64,000 bases of DNA from an uncultured Pelagibacteraceae bacterium. Lineage in GTDB: Bacteria; Pseudomonadota; Alphaproteobacteria; Pelagibacterales; Pelagibacteraceae. The stretch is taken from NCBI GenBank assembly GCA_902544135.1, contig CACCBF010000006.1, positions 1 to 64,000 of the forward strand, read 5' to 3'. Position numbers and translations under genes: made by a program. Shown here piece by piece: positions 1-8,120 of this stretch. The notes beneath the pieces were generated by a model. It saw only the letters and a list, made by a program, of their open reading frames with translations, was not told the origin of the DNA and made no database searches. Every line of letters begins with the position of its first letter. Position 1 is the stretch's first letter.

Positions 1-354
1 ATTGGTTTTGATGGCAAATCTAAAAAAAAGATGAATAACCTTAATCATAAAAAAATTTTTAAAATTATAGACAAAATGCCATTAAGTAAAAAATCTAAAC
101 CTATAAATTTATCGCTGTATTCAGATTATAATCCTAAGACTACTACTCATGGGTTAGGATTCAAAAATAAAGAAAAAGCTCTTTACACAATTAGAACTAT
201 TAAAAATCGTTCAATTAAGTATCAGGTAAATGTTATTGCAACCATGCTGGGTAGAGCAAAGAACCATCCTAACAAAACTAGGGATATGGAGGATGCTATA
301 AAAATATTAGGTGATTGGATGAAAAAGTATAAAAGTAAAAAAAATGAAAATTAG
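1..354 (+). CDS. Small basic protein of unknown function, possibly 5'-truncated by the window edge
   Basis: The first internal ATG is at 31 and gives 107 residues, but the same frame is open back to base 1 (it would read IGFDGKSKKK before that ATG), so the true start may lie outside the window. The protein is strongly basic and has no signal peptide or membrane segment. Its core, about residues 40-100, has the pattern HGLGFKNKEKAL, then YQVNVIATMLGRAKNHP, then a DAIKILGDWMKK tail. From memory, short lysine-rich proteins with a similar layout occur in marine bacteria and their phages. I do not recognise a function. It overlaps the next gene by 11 bp, which suggests co-transcription. Confidence 0.6.
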   Translation: MGFDGKSKKKMNNLNHKKIFKIIDKMPLSKKSKPINLSLYSDYNPKTTTHGLGFKNKEKALYTIRTIKNRSIKYQVNVIATMLGRAKNHPNKTRDMEDAIKILGDWMKKYKSKKNEN

Positions 355-1789
355 AATAATTAATTATTTAAAGAAATTAGTAGTTTTGTTTTTTCTATTA
401 ATCCCAAATAATCTGCATGCTGATTTTTTTGAAGATATAACAAGCCAAATTGCTGAGAATCCTAAAAGACTTAGTTATGGAGTTTCCGTCACCGATATAA
501 ATCAAGATGGAAATTTTGATTTTATAGTTACTGGATTTGGTTATTTGAATTTAGCTTTATCATATGAGAATGGAAAACTGATTAATATTGTAAATCAAAA
601 AAAATTTTCTGATGAATTTAGAAGAACAATTGGTGTTGCTGCATGCGATATAGATAGAGACGGATATGAGGAAATATATTTTCTCAATACCGACACATAT
701 AGTGGAACAAAAAAATATTCAGATAGATTGATAGACTTAGATAAGGGTAATTTTATTGATTTATTTGAAATTGAGAAAAATCAAAAAGATCTCAATTTAA
801 CTGCTGGGAGGTCAGTTGTTTGTGTTGATAGAAAAGGAGATGGCAATTATGGTGTATATGTTGCTAACTACGGAGGACCCACAAGATACTACGAATATAA
901 TGATGACATAATAGTTGATAAATCTGTTCAATTGAATCTGGCGAAAGTTACAGGTGGACGTGCTGTCGTGGCTGGACACATCATTTCTGATAAAATTGAT
1001 ATATTTGCAGCCAATGAGAGAGGAGCAAATTTTTTATACAAAAATGACGAGGGTAAATTTTTAGATGTCGCATACGAATATAGAGTTCAAGACGTACTTC
1101 AAAATGGGAGAGGTACAGCTTTGTCAGATATTTATTACCGAGGAAGACTTGATATTTTAAATGGAAATTGGGGAGGATTTCACAGAGCATATGTGCTTAA
1201 AAATGATATTTTTGAGGATATAGCAAAGCCACCTTTTGATGAGCCGTCAAGAATAAGAACTGTTATTTCAGCTGATTTAGATAATGATGGTTATGATGAA
1301 ATATTCTTGAATAATATTGGTGAACCCAACAAACTTTTTAGAATTTTAGAGAATGGTTTGGTAAAACAAATACCTGTCGATATTGGTTTAGAACCAGATG
1401 GATATGGAACTGGAGCAGCAGTTGCCGATATAGATAACGACGGTATATTAGAATTATTAGTTTCCCACGGAGAAAGCAGAGATCAGCCATTGTCTTTGTA
1501 TAAAGCAAAGGTGAATCCTCAACACAAATATTTAAGGATTAAACCCCTAAATAAATATGGGGCGCCTGCGAGAGGAGCAACAGTAACATTGATTTCAAAT
1601 TTAAGAAAACATTCAAAAACAATTGACTCTGGTTCAGGGTATCTATGCCAAATGGAACCAGTAGCTCATTATGGTATTAGAAAAAATGAAAAGAATATAA
1701 AAATAGAGGTTAGATGGACAAATGGAAAAACTAAAATGATCTCGGTAAAAAATCTAAATCAAACAATTACTTTAAAACAAAATAACTAG
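344..1789 (+). CDS. Secreted FG-GAP/VCBS repeat protein with C-terminal ASPIC/UnbV domain (CRTAC1-like)
   Basis: The 481-residue product starts with a signal peptide (hydrophobic stretch to about residue 20, likely cleavage after HA at 26). The body has calcium-binding-like repeats of a beta-propeller: DINQDG, DIDRDG, DRKGDG, DLDNDG and DIDNDG. The last 75 or so residues (RGATVTL through WTNGKTK) match the ASPIC/UnbV domain that often follows such repeats. Family members are extracellular or periplasmic and usually of unknown function, with roles in adhesion or glycan contact only suspected. Its TAG stop lies in a CTAG tetramer shared with the stop of the convergent fasciclin gene. Confidence 0.88.
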   Translation: MKIRIINYLKKLVVLFFLLIPNNLHADFFEDITSQIAENPKRLSYGVSVTDINQDGNFDFIVTGFGYLNLALSYENGKLINIVNQKKFSDEFRRTIGVAACDIDRDGYEEIYFLNTDTYSGTKKYSDRLIDLDKGNFIDLFEIEKNQKDLNLTAGRSVVCVDRKGDGNYGVYVANYGGPTRYYEYNDDIIVDKSVQLNLAKVTGGRAVVAGHIISDKIDIFAANERGANFLYKNDEGKFLDVAYEYRVQDVLQNGRGTALSDIYYRGRLDILNGNWGGFHRAYVLKNDIFEDIAKPPFDEPSRIRTVISADLDNDGYDEIFLNNIGEPNKLFRILENGLVKQIPVDIGLEPDGYGTGAAVADIDNDGILELLVSHGESRDQPLSLYKAKVNPQHKYLRIKPLNKYGAPARGATVTLISNLRKHSKTIDSGSGYLCQMEPVAHYGIRKNEKNIKIEVRWTNGKTKMISVKNLNQTITLKQNN

Positions 1790-2259
1790 TTTAAGGGCTG
1801 AAGAACTCTATTTATAAAATGGATTATACCATTAGAAGTTTCAACATCAGCAGTTACAACTTCAGCTTCATTTATATAAACTATACCATTAACTTTTTTT
1901 ATAGTTATTTCTTCACCATTAATTGCTTTGAGTTTAATCTCACCTGCAACTTCTGAAGAAGGAATTTTTTTGGAAAAAACGTGTCGTCCTAAAATATTTA
2001 CAAGTTTATCTTTGTTTTCCTCTCTCAACAGACCATAATATGTTTGTGCACTAATTGCTGCAAATGCGTCATCTAAAGGTGCAAAAACAGTAAATGGTCC
2101 TTCACTTTTTAAATTCTCACTTAATCCTGATTTCATTAAGGTTTCGTTTAATTTTGTAAATTTACCGGTTTCCTTCAATTTATCAATTACATTTCCAAAT
2201 GTTATTGATGGGATAATCATCATGGCAAGTGTTAAAAATATTATGTGAAATTTTTTCAT
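1786..2259 (-). CDS. Secreted fasciclin (FAS1) domain protein
   Basis: The 157-residue protein has an N-terminal signal peptide (residues 1 to about 22, ending SITFGN) and one FAS1 domain over the rest. The diagnostic H1-like segment is GPFTVFAPLDDAF near residue 60, and the C-terminal box is TSNGIIHFINRVLQP. Single-FAS1 secreted proteins are common in marine alphaproteobacteria and are presumed to act in adhesion or at the cell surface; no enzyme activity is expected. It converges on the FG-GAP gene with a 4-bp overlap, leaving no space for a terminator between the two. Confidence 0.92.
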   Translation of the reverse strand: MKKFHIIFLTLAMMIIPSITFGNVIDKLKETGKFTKLNETLMKSGLSENLKSEGPFTVFAPLDDAFAAISAQTYYGLLREENKDKLVNILGRHVFSKKIPSSEVAGEIKLKAINGEEITIKKVNGIVYINEAEVVTADVETSNGIIHFINRVLQPLN

Positions 2260-2342
2260 TGGACTTTAATAACTTTAAATTTATAATTTGAAAGTAAATT
2301 AAGTGCGACAAATAATAAAAATTTTTTAAATTAATTAAATCA

Positions 2343-3044
2343 ATGAATTTTTCAAAAACTATTTTTAGATCTGTAATTATTTTTATCCTTACTTTATCTT
2401 TTTCCAATATTTCAAATTCAGTGGAAAAAAATTATTATAAAGATTTAATAACAGATTGGTCTAGAATATTTCCTGACAGCAACAGAAATGCTGCTGGTCC
2501 AAAATTCTTCAAATATATAATTGATAAAGACATAAATTATGAAGACTTCATTGAATACAACAAACTTTATTGTGCTGTTTCTGGTTCATTGATTGATCCC
2601 AATAGTGACCCTGATTTTTTATTTATCAGTGAGAGAGGAACTAAAAATAAAATTTGTGGTAATTACTATAAATGTTGTATTCCGTGTTCTTGTGATATTA
2701 TGAAATATTCTGAAGTTGAAAGGATGAAATATAAATTTAAAGACGGCATCAAGGAGTTTTTTGTTTTTACAATTAAAAATCCCTGCAACAAAGAAGATTT
2801 TCCAAATAGGGTTAATAAAGATTATTTCTGTGATGGAGAGAAAATAAATAACAAACAGGTTTATGATTTAAATGGCCGAATAGTAATTGGTTTATTGCAT
2901 AACGGTAAAAGCTGCAGAAAAGATGATATAGATTTTGTAAAAAGTCATCAGATAACTGGTAGATTTTGTGAATTTAGAAATAATACACCCATAGAGAATT
3001 TAGAGGCAGGCATGGGCGATATCTTTATTAAACTTGCGAGATAA
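2343..3044 (+). CDS. Secreted cysteine-rich protein, function unknown
   Basis: I do not recognise this 233-residue family. The N-terminus is a clear signal peptide (basic start, hydrophobic residues 8-22, likely cleavage after about residue 26). The mature part holds ten cysteines. Five are packed into the short segment KICGNYYKCCIPCSCD near residues 103-118, and the others are spread as single residues (NPC, YFC, KSC, RFC). This suggests disulfides or metal binding in the periplasm; no catalytic motif is obvious. It starts 83 bp from the divergent fasciclin gene and is followed after 5 bp by a small membrane protein gene, so those two probably form one transcript. Confidence 0.75.
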   Translation: MNFSKTIFRSVIIFILTLSFSNISNSVEKNYYKDLITDWSRIFPDSNRNAAGPKFFKYIIDKDINYEDFIEYNKLYCAVSGSLIDPNSDPDFLFISERGTKNKICGNYYKCCIPCSCDIMKYSEVERMKYKFKDGIKEFFVFTIKNPCNKEDFPNRVNKDYFCDGEKINNKQVYDLNGRIVIGLLHNGKSCRKDDIDFVKSHQITGRFCEFRNNTPIENLEAGMGDIFIKLAR

Positions 3045-3049
3045 AAATT

Positions 3050-3271
3050 ATGAATAATAAGATTTTTGAATGGGCAGGAGTTATAACAGCAATATTATAT
3101 TCATTATTCGTAGCTATGAATATTGGTATTGAATTTTTTGGTTTTTGCTTATTACTTTTGTCTGCAATTTTAATTGGAATTTGGGCGTATAGAGGTGGTC
3201 ATAGAGGAATATTATTTTTACAATTCTTTTACGCAACGGCAGGAATTATCGGAATGTTTAGGTGGTTTTAA
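3050..3271 (+). CDS. Small three-helix membrane protein
   Basis: The 73-residue protein has three predicted membrane helices (about 8-24, 28-46 and 52-70) joined by very short loops, including a YRGGHRG turn. The size and the IGMFRW ending recall half-transporter folds of the PnuC/SemiSWEET type, but this is a resemblance in layout only and I cannot assign a substrate. It follows the cysteine-rich gene by 5 bp. Its TAA stop sits in a TTAA tetramer shared with the stop of the convergent photolyase-like gene. Confidence 0.7.
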   Translation: MNNKIFEWAGVITAILYSLFVAMNIGIEFFGFCLLLLSAILIGIWAYRGGHRGILFLQFFYATAGIIGMFRWF

Positions 3272-4407
3272 TTGAAAGTTGAAATTATTTTTGGAATATA
3301 ATTTTTAAAATTAAAAAAACCTTTGTTGCAATATTGCCAAGAATACTGATCAAGTTTTCTATATAAAAAAATTATTTTTGAGTTATTTAAATTTAAATAA
3401 TCTAAGTTTTCACCAACCGAGGGATATAAACCATAACAGTTTTGAATATCTTTTATTTCACTTATACTGATCATCTCATAATCAATAGACTTGGCTTTTA
3501 ACCTTTGTTTTTGGTCTTCAATTAAAAGGGATTTAAATTTTAGAACTTTTTCACCCAGCTTAATAGATCTATTATTATTTTCATTTGAAATTAAATAAAT
3601 TTTTTTAAATTTATAATTTTGAAAATCAGTAATTTCAAAAGCAAGATTATTATCAAAAATTAATAGACTTTTATCTTCAATATTTTGAGGATTACTAAAA
3701 TCTTGTTTTATTATTGAGTAAGTTTTTTCAGATACTTTTGGAGGAGCATTTTCATTTAACTTAATATTATTGAATCTGTTAGCAGTGAATTTTTTAATGT
3801 TCCATTCGCTCGCCAAATAATGTTTTCCTTGTGTTTGAACTCCAGCAACCCATCTCCATCCAAGAGTATTGGACGCAGCATCGCCGTCATATAGATGTTG
3901 CATAAAAAATTCTGCACCTAATTGCCAAGGTAATTCTAGAGTAAAAATCCAAATACTGGCGAACCACATCCTTGTATGATTGTGTAAATAATTATTTTCT
4001 TTTAGTTCGATTACCCATTGATTAAAGCAATCTATCTTTGTTTTTCCTTCAATTGCATTTTTATAATTTTGATTATTTTTTAAATTTTCCTTAATTTTAG
4101 TTAATTCTGTTAAATAATCTGACCAAACATTTGGTCTTAATTCTAGCCAGCCCTTCCAATATGTGCGCCATAATACTTCTTGTATAAATTTTTCATTTTT
4201 TGAAAAAGAAAATTTACCTAGAGATTTTTTAATGATCTCTTGTTCATTAACAATTCCATGAGTTATATATGGTGACAAACAAGAAACATTTGATCTTTTA
4301 TCTGGACCAAAATCAAAATTTCTAAGCTTTGAATATTCTGTAAGATTGTTTTCAACAAAACTTTCTAATCGATCTAAGGCCTTAGCCCTTGAGGGTTCAA
4401 AATTCAT
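3268..4407 (-). CDS. Cryptochrome/photolyase-family protein with the FAD-binding domain at the N-terminus
   Basis: The first 213 of 379 residues match the FAD-binding helical domain of photolyases: RSNVSCLSPYITHG (38-51), FIQEVLWRTYWKGWLE (74-89), NYLHNHTRMWFAS (139-151) and DGDAASNTLGWRW (174-186). In ordinary photolyases this domain is C-terminal, after a Rossmann-like antenna domain. Here it begins at residue 3. Residues 245-379 instead carry alternating strands and helices (KSLLIFDNN, KKIYLIS, SKIIFLYR) that could be the alpha/beta domain moved to the C-terminus. A flavin-dependent light-driven DNA repair or sensing role is inferred. It starts 6 bp after the psiE stop. Confidence 0.85.
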   Translation of the reverse strand: MNFEPSRAKALDRLESFVENNLTEYSKLRNFDFGPDKRSNVSCLSPYITHGIVNEQEIIKKSLGKFSFSKNEKFIQEVLWRTYWKGWLELRPNVWSDYLTELTKIKENLKNNQNYKNAIEGKTKIDCFNQWVIELKENNYLHNHTRMWFASIWIFTLELPWQLGAEFFMQHLYDGDAASNTLGWRWVAGVQTQGKHYLASEWNIKKFTANRFNNIKLNENAPPKVSEKTYSIIKQDFSNPQNIEDKSLLIFDNNLAFEITDFQNYKFKKIYLISNENNNRSIKLGEKVLKFKSLLIEDQKQRLKAKSIDYEMISISEIKDIQNCYGLYPSVGENLDYLNLNNSKIIFLYRKLDQYSWQYCNKGFFNFKNYIPKIISTFN

Positions 4408-4413
4408 TTAAAA

Positions 4414-4794
4414 CTATTTAGATTTTTTTTTCTTAAGACCTAATTTATCACTATGTCTTAATCTCAAGATTACAATAGCACCAGCAATTAAAACTATTGC
4501 AACTGCCTCATAAACCAATGCAGTAGGGTCCATTTCTTTACCTTGAAGAATAATAAATCGAGCAAGTGCAGTAATTGCTATTAGTAGTGGTAACGTAATA
4601 CTGATTGATTGCTGGTTCCAAAAAACTCTAACCATTGCAAGAACTTCTAAATAAAGAAACATTAATAACAAGTCAGCTAACGTTACAGACATGTTTTGAT
4701 ACATTTTATAAATTTCAATACCTACAGCAATTACTGTGCTTATTAAAATAATGCACATTAGTATAAGTTGTAGATTCTTAGCTATTTTTTCCAT
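4414..4794 (-). CDS. psiE: PsiE family membrane protein
   Basis: The 126-residue protein has four predicted membrane helices (about 8-28, 40-60, 67-85 and 91-110) and a lysine-rich cytoplasmic tail. The order of the conserved stretches (helix 1, then YLEVLAMVRVFW, then IALARFIIL-like, then YEAVAIVLI) matches the phosphate-starvation-inducible PsiE family. The biochemical role of this family is not established. Its start overlaps the stop of the upstream membrane protein gene by one base, so the two are surely co-translated. No Pho-box-like repeat is obvious upstream. Confidence 0.85.
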   Translation of the reverse strand: MEKIAKNLQLILMCIILISTVIAVGIEIYKMYQNMSVTLADLLLMFLYLEVLAMVRVFWNQQSISITLPLLIAITALARFIILQGKEMDPTALVYEAVAIVLIAGAIVILRLRHSDKLGLKKKKSK

Positions 4795-5246
4795 TATTTG
4801 TTCTTACTAAATGGCAACCATTTTTCAAACACTGATTTTGATGGACCATCATATGGAATAGTATACGAGTTAGTATTTGTTAAAACTTCAATACCCTTAG
4901 AAAAAACAAAAATAAACACTATAACAAATACAATAACCATAATTTTAAATGGATCAAAATTCTTTGTTTGAAAGACGCTGGTCGATTTTTCCTCAGCTTT
5001 ATGGAATTGTTTGAATGTCATATAGACTGCAAATATAAGACCGATATGTGCCAAGTATGTTCCAGCCCAGCCAAAAGCAAAAGTCGTATATGAAAATACA
5101 TACAAACTAAATACAGTTGTCCATATAAAACTTAGGACTAGTAATATTTGTAATCTAACAGCCTTAGGTAGTGATCTTAAATCATTTTTACTATCATCAA
5201 ACAATATATTGGCTGAGTCTTGCATCCATTTTTTTAAATTGTCCAT
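4794..5246 (-). CDS. Membrane protein of unknown function, partner of PsiE
   Basis: The 150-residue protein has a polar N-terminal helix (MDNLKKWMQDSANILFDD), followed by three or so membrane segments (about 30-52, 58-78 and 102-124) and a polar C-terminus that may lie in the periplasm (NSYTIPYDGPSKSVFEKW). I do not recognise the family. The one-base overlap with psiE (shared base 4794) and the same strand suggest the two proteins act together. It is separated from argG by 61 bp that contain an inverted repeat. Confidence 0.7.
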   Translation of the reverse strand: MDNLKKWMQDSANILFDDSKNDLRSLPKAVRLQILLVLSFIWTTVFSLYVFSYTTFAFGWAGTYLAHIGLIFAVYMTFKQFHKAEEKSTSVFQTKNFDPFKIMVIVFVIVFIFVFSKGIEVLTNTNSYTIPYDGPSKSVFEKWLPFSKNK

Positions 5247-5271
5247 AAAACTAAGTTATGTTTTTTTTCAG

Positions 5272-5298
5272 AATTGACAATGTAAAAAATTGTCAATT
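5272..5298. repeat. Inverted repeat between argG and the membrane gene
   Basis: A 9-bp arm (AATTGACAA at 5272-5280) is exactly complementary to TTGTCAATT at 5290-5298, with a 9-base loop. A T-run follows on the plus strand only, whereas both flanking genes are on the minus strand. It is therefore not a textbook terminator for argG. It could be a weak terminator without a U-tract, or an operator, since each arm contains a TTGACA hexamer. Confidence 0.5.
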
Positions 5299-5307
5299 TT
5301 TCTTGAG

Positions 5308-6492
5308 TTATCTTAATTTTTTTTTATGAAAATTTATAAATTTTTCAACGTTAGATTTATTGAAGGATTTATTTTCCTCAAATGAAACCTTTTTCATTGA
5401 ATATGCTTTACTTTTTGTAATTCTTGATTGAATAATAATATTTCCTTTATAAAGCTTAAGTTTTACAGTTCCATTTACTTTATTTCTTTTGAGGTCGACG
5501 ATTTTTTGAAGTTTAAACCTTTCTTTTGAAAACCAATATCCATTGTAAATTAATTCTGCATATCTAGACATGATGGAGTCTTTTTTATGCATTGTGTTTT
5601 TGTCTAATGTTACAGACTCTATAGCTCTATGTGCATGAATAAGAAGTGTACCACCAGGTGTTTCATAAACTCCTCTAGATTTTATACCAAGAAATCTATT
5701 TTCAACTAAATCAACTCTTCCAATACCGTTTTTACCAGCTATTAAATTAAGTTTTGTTAAAATTTTCTCAGGATTATATTTTTTTCCATTAATACCAACT
5801 GGGTCTCCATTTTTAAAATTTATGGATATAAATGTAGCCTTATTAGGAGCTTTCTCCGCAGAAACCGTTCTTTGAAAAATAATTTCTGGAGCAGAATTTT
5901 TAGGATTTTCTAAAACTTTTCCCTCGGTAGAGGTATGAAACAAGTTATCATCAACAGAAAAAGGTGTGGAACCTGCTTTATCTTTAGGTATGGGTATTTT
6001 GTATTTTTTTGCATATCTAATAAGATCTGTTCTAGATCTTAAATTCCAAATTCGCCAGGGTGCTATTATCTTAATCTTTGGACCAAAAAAATGATAGCCA
6101 AGCTCAAATCTTACTTGATCATTTCCTTTACCGGTGGCTCCATGAGATACTGCATAAGCTTTATATTTTTTTGCAATTCTTATTTGATCTTTTGCTATTA
6201 AAGGTCTTGCAATTGAGGTACCCAATAAATATACGCCCTCATAAATCGCGTGACCTCTGATCATCGGAAAAACATAATCTTTAACAAAAATATTTTTTAA
6301 GTCTTTTATTATAATATTTTTTACCCCAAATTTTTTTGCATTTTTGATTATCTTTTTTTTATCTATCACTTGACCAATATCAGCCGTGTAACAGATTACT
6401 TCGGCATTATAATTTTTTTGAAGCCATTTAAGTATTATGGAGGTATCTAGTCCTCCAGAATAAGCTAATACAATTCTTCTATTTTGTGTCAT
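5308..6492 (-). CDS. argG: Argininosuccinate synthase
   Basis: ArgG joins citrulline and aspartate with ATP to give argininosuccinate, the penultimate step of arginine synthesis, in the cytoplasm. The 394-residue product is of normal length. The ATP-pyrophosphatase loop AYSGGLDTS is at residues 10-18, and the HGATGKGNDQVRFE segment that binds citrulline and aspartate is near 118-131. The C-terminus is lysine-rich, as is usual in this genome. It follows the IalB gene by 3 bp and lies downstream of an aldo/keto reductase in one minus-strand run. Confidence 0.97.
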   Translation of the reverse strand: MTQNRRIVLAYSGGLDTSIILKWLQKNYNAEVICYTADIGQVIDKKKIIKNAKKFGVKNIIIKDLKNIFVKDYVFPMIRGHAIYEGVYLLGTSIARPLIAKDQIRIAKKYKAYAVSHGATGKGNDQVRFELGYHFFGPKIKIIAPWRIWNLRSRTDLIRYAKKYKIPIPKDKAGSTPFSVDDNLFHTSTEGKVLENPKNSAPEIIFQRTVSAEKAPNKATFISINFKNGDPVGINGKKYNPEKILTKLNLIAGKNGIGRVDLVENRFLGIKSRGVYETPGGTLLIHAHRAIESVTLDKNTMHKKDSIMSRYAELIYNGYWFSKERFKLQKIVDLKRNKVNGTVKLKLYKGNIIIQSRITKSKAYSMKKVSFEENKSFNKSNVEKFINFHKKKLR

Positions 6493-6495
6493 TAA

Positions 6496-7008
6496 CTAAC
6501 TACAAGCTTTTTTCGCTGTGTTATAAGCTTTAGTGAAACCTAATAATGAATAATGATCAATTGTTTGAGAACCTTTTTCGTTATAACCAGTAACCATAAT
6601 TCTAGAACCTTTTTTCATAACCCTAACCATTATTTTTTCTTTTTTATTACTGGTCATCCAAGCAAAACCTTGTTGTTTGATATCAAATTTAAATTTGTTA
6701 TTTCCAGATGTTGCAAGAACAGTATTATTTTTATTAAATTCATATCCAGCGGTAGTGCTTATTTCATTAGTAATTTTTTCACCTGGTCTGAATGTCACAA
6801 ACAGCCTTGCATCTCTTTTACTTGTTTTTGGAGATTGTAAAATTGGTGAGGATTGAGCAAAACAAACTTTACCCGATGTTTCTGCTAGCACTATGGTTTC
6901 CCAATCTTTATATTTTCCAATTTTTTTGAGATCTTCAGCTAGGGTTTTTGTAATTGAAAAAAAAATAAAAAATAAAGACAATAATAAAGTTTTTTTAATT
7001 ATGGGCAT
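6496..7008 (-). CDS. Invasion-associated locus B (IalB) family periplasmic protein
   Basis: The 170-residue protein has a signal peptide cleaved after about residue 24 (TKTLA) and a single IalB domain. Family features include the early tryptophan in YKDWETI, the pair of cysteines far apart (KVCFAQSS near residue 49 and KKACS at the C-terminus) that probably form a disulfide, and the RDARLFVTFRPGEK segment. IalB proteins are common in alphaproteobacteria. Outside Bartonella the name does not imply virulence, and the function is unknown. It overlaps the aldo/keto reductase gene by 10 bp. Confidence 0.88.
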   Translation of the reverse strand: MPIIKKTLLLSLFFIFFSITKTLAEDLKKIGKYKDWETIVLAETSGKVCFAQSSPILQSPKTSKRDARLFVTFRPGEKITNEISTTAGYEFNKNNTVLATSGNNKFKFDIKQQGFAWMTSNKKEKIMVRVMKKGSRIMVTGYNEKGSQTIDHYSLLGFTKAYNTAKKACS

Positions 7009-8039
7009 GGGTTCGGGTATTTTTTTTGAATATTATTAATTTCATTTAGTATTTCACTTGATAGAGTTACATTTACACTTTCTATATTTGTTTTCAACTG
7101 TTCCATTGTCGTTGCTCCAATAATTACACTTGTTACGAAAGGCTGAATCTCACAAAATTTTAAAGACATTTGGGTAAAATCAACGTTAAATTTTTTTGAT
7201 ATTTTATAATATTCCTCAATTGCGTTTTGACCATTTTCGTTTTTATATCTTGTAAAATCTTTAAATAGTTTCATTCTTGATTTTTCAGGCAAATTATTAT
7301 TCCTATATTTTCCCGTTAAGTAACCAAATGCTAGTGGTGAATAGGCTAACAATCCACTTTTCTCTCTTACTGAAATTTCTGCTAATCCAACTTCATAAGA
7401 TCTATTGAGTAAATTATAAGGGTTTTGAACAGACATCATTTTAGGAAGATTTTTTAACTTAGAGATTTCAAGAAATTTTGACAAACCCCATGCTGTCTCG
7501 TTAGACAAACCTACATATCTAATTTTTCCCTGCTTAATAAAATTTTCTAGACTTTCAAGTATTTCCTCAAATGGTGTCCAGTCATTATCGTTTTCATCGT
7601 GCTCGTAACCGTGTTTTCCAAAAAAATTAGTATTTCTCTCAGGCCAATGAAGTTGATATAAATCTATGTAGTCTGTTTTTAACCTTTTAAGGCTTTCTTC
7701 TAAAGCATCTGAAATTTTCTTTTTTCCAAAATTATTTCCACCACCCCGAATATATTTATTTGAGGTATTTCCACAGACTTTTGTAGCAATTACAACTTTG
7801 TCTCTTTTATTTGTTTTTTTAAACCAGTTTCCAATTATTCTCTCTGTTTCACCATAAGTTTCTTTTCTCATGGGAATTGAATAAATTTCTGCTGTATCCC
7901 AAAAGTTTACTCCATGATCTAATGCCCAGTCCATTTGCTCGAAACCTTCTTCTTCCGTATTTTGTTCCCCCCAGGTCATTGTACCGAGACAAATTGTACT
8001 AACGTCAAGATCAGTATTACCTAATTTTTTGTAATTCAT
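6999..8039 (-). CDS. Aldo/keto reductase (Tas-like)
   Basis: The 346-residue protein is an NADP(H)-dependent TIM-barrel reductase. It shows the usual N-terminal LGNTDLDVSTICLGTMTWGEQN and the catalytic Asp-Tyr pair in FWDTAEIYSIP (about 45-55). The catalytic lysine is in VVIATKVCGN, the histidine in LYQLHWPERN, and the NADP-binding end is SVIIGATTMEQL. Overall it resembles the Tas/YghZ branch, whose substrates are poorly defined. It is first in a minus-strand run with the IalB gene and argG and is divergent from the Bax-inhibitor-like gene across 81 bp. Confidence 0.92.
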   Translation of the reverse strand: MNYKKLGNTDLDVSTICLGTMTWGEQNTEEEGFEQMDWALDHGVNFWDTAEIYSIPMRKETYGETERIIGNWFKKTNKRDKVVIATKVCGNTSNKYIRGGGNNFGKKKISDALEESLKRLKTDYIDLYQLHWPERNTNFFGKHGYEHDENDNDWTPFEEILESLENFIKQGKIRYVGLSNETAWGLSKFLEISKLKNLPKMMSVQNPYNLLNRSYEVGLAEISVREKSGLLAYSPLAFGYLTGKYRNNNLPEKSRMKLFKDFTRYKNENGQNAIEEYYKISKKFNVDFTQMSLKFCEIQPFVTSVIIGATTMEQLKTNIESVNVTLSSEILNEINNIQKKYPNPCP

Positions 8040-8120
8040 TGTGGTTTTAAAGTGTTAATATTTATTAATCTTTTAAGGTATCTTGAATAATTAGTAAAAG
8101 ACTATATATCTATATCAATT

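Noticed and set aside
2183-2407. Minus-strand frame overlapping the fasciclin and cysteine-rich genes
   Set aside because: It overlaps both supported genes and the gap between them, and has low-complexity Ile/Lys/Asn composition with no motif.
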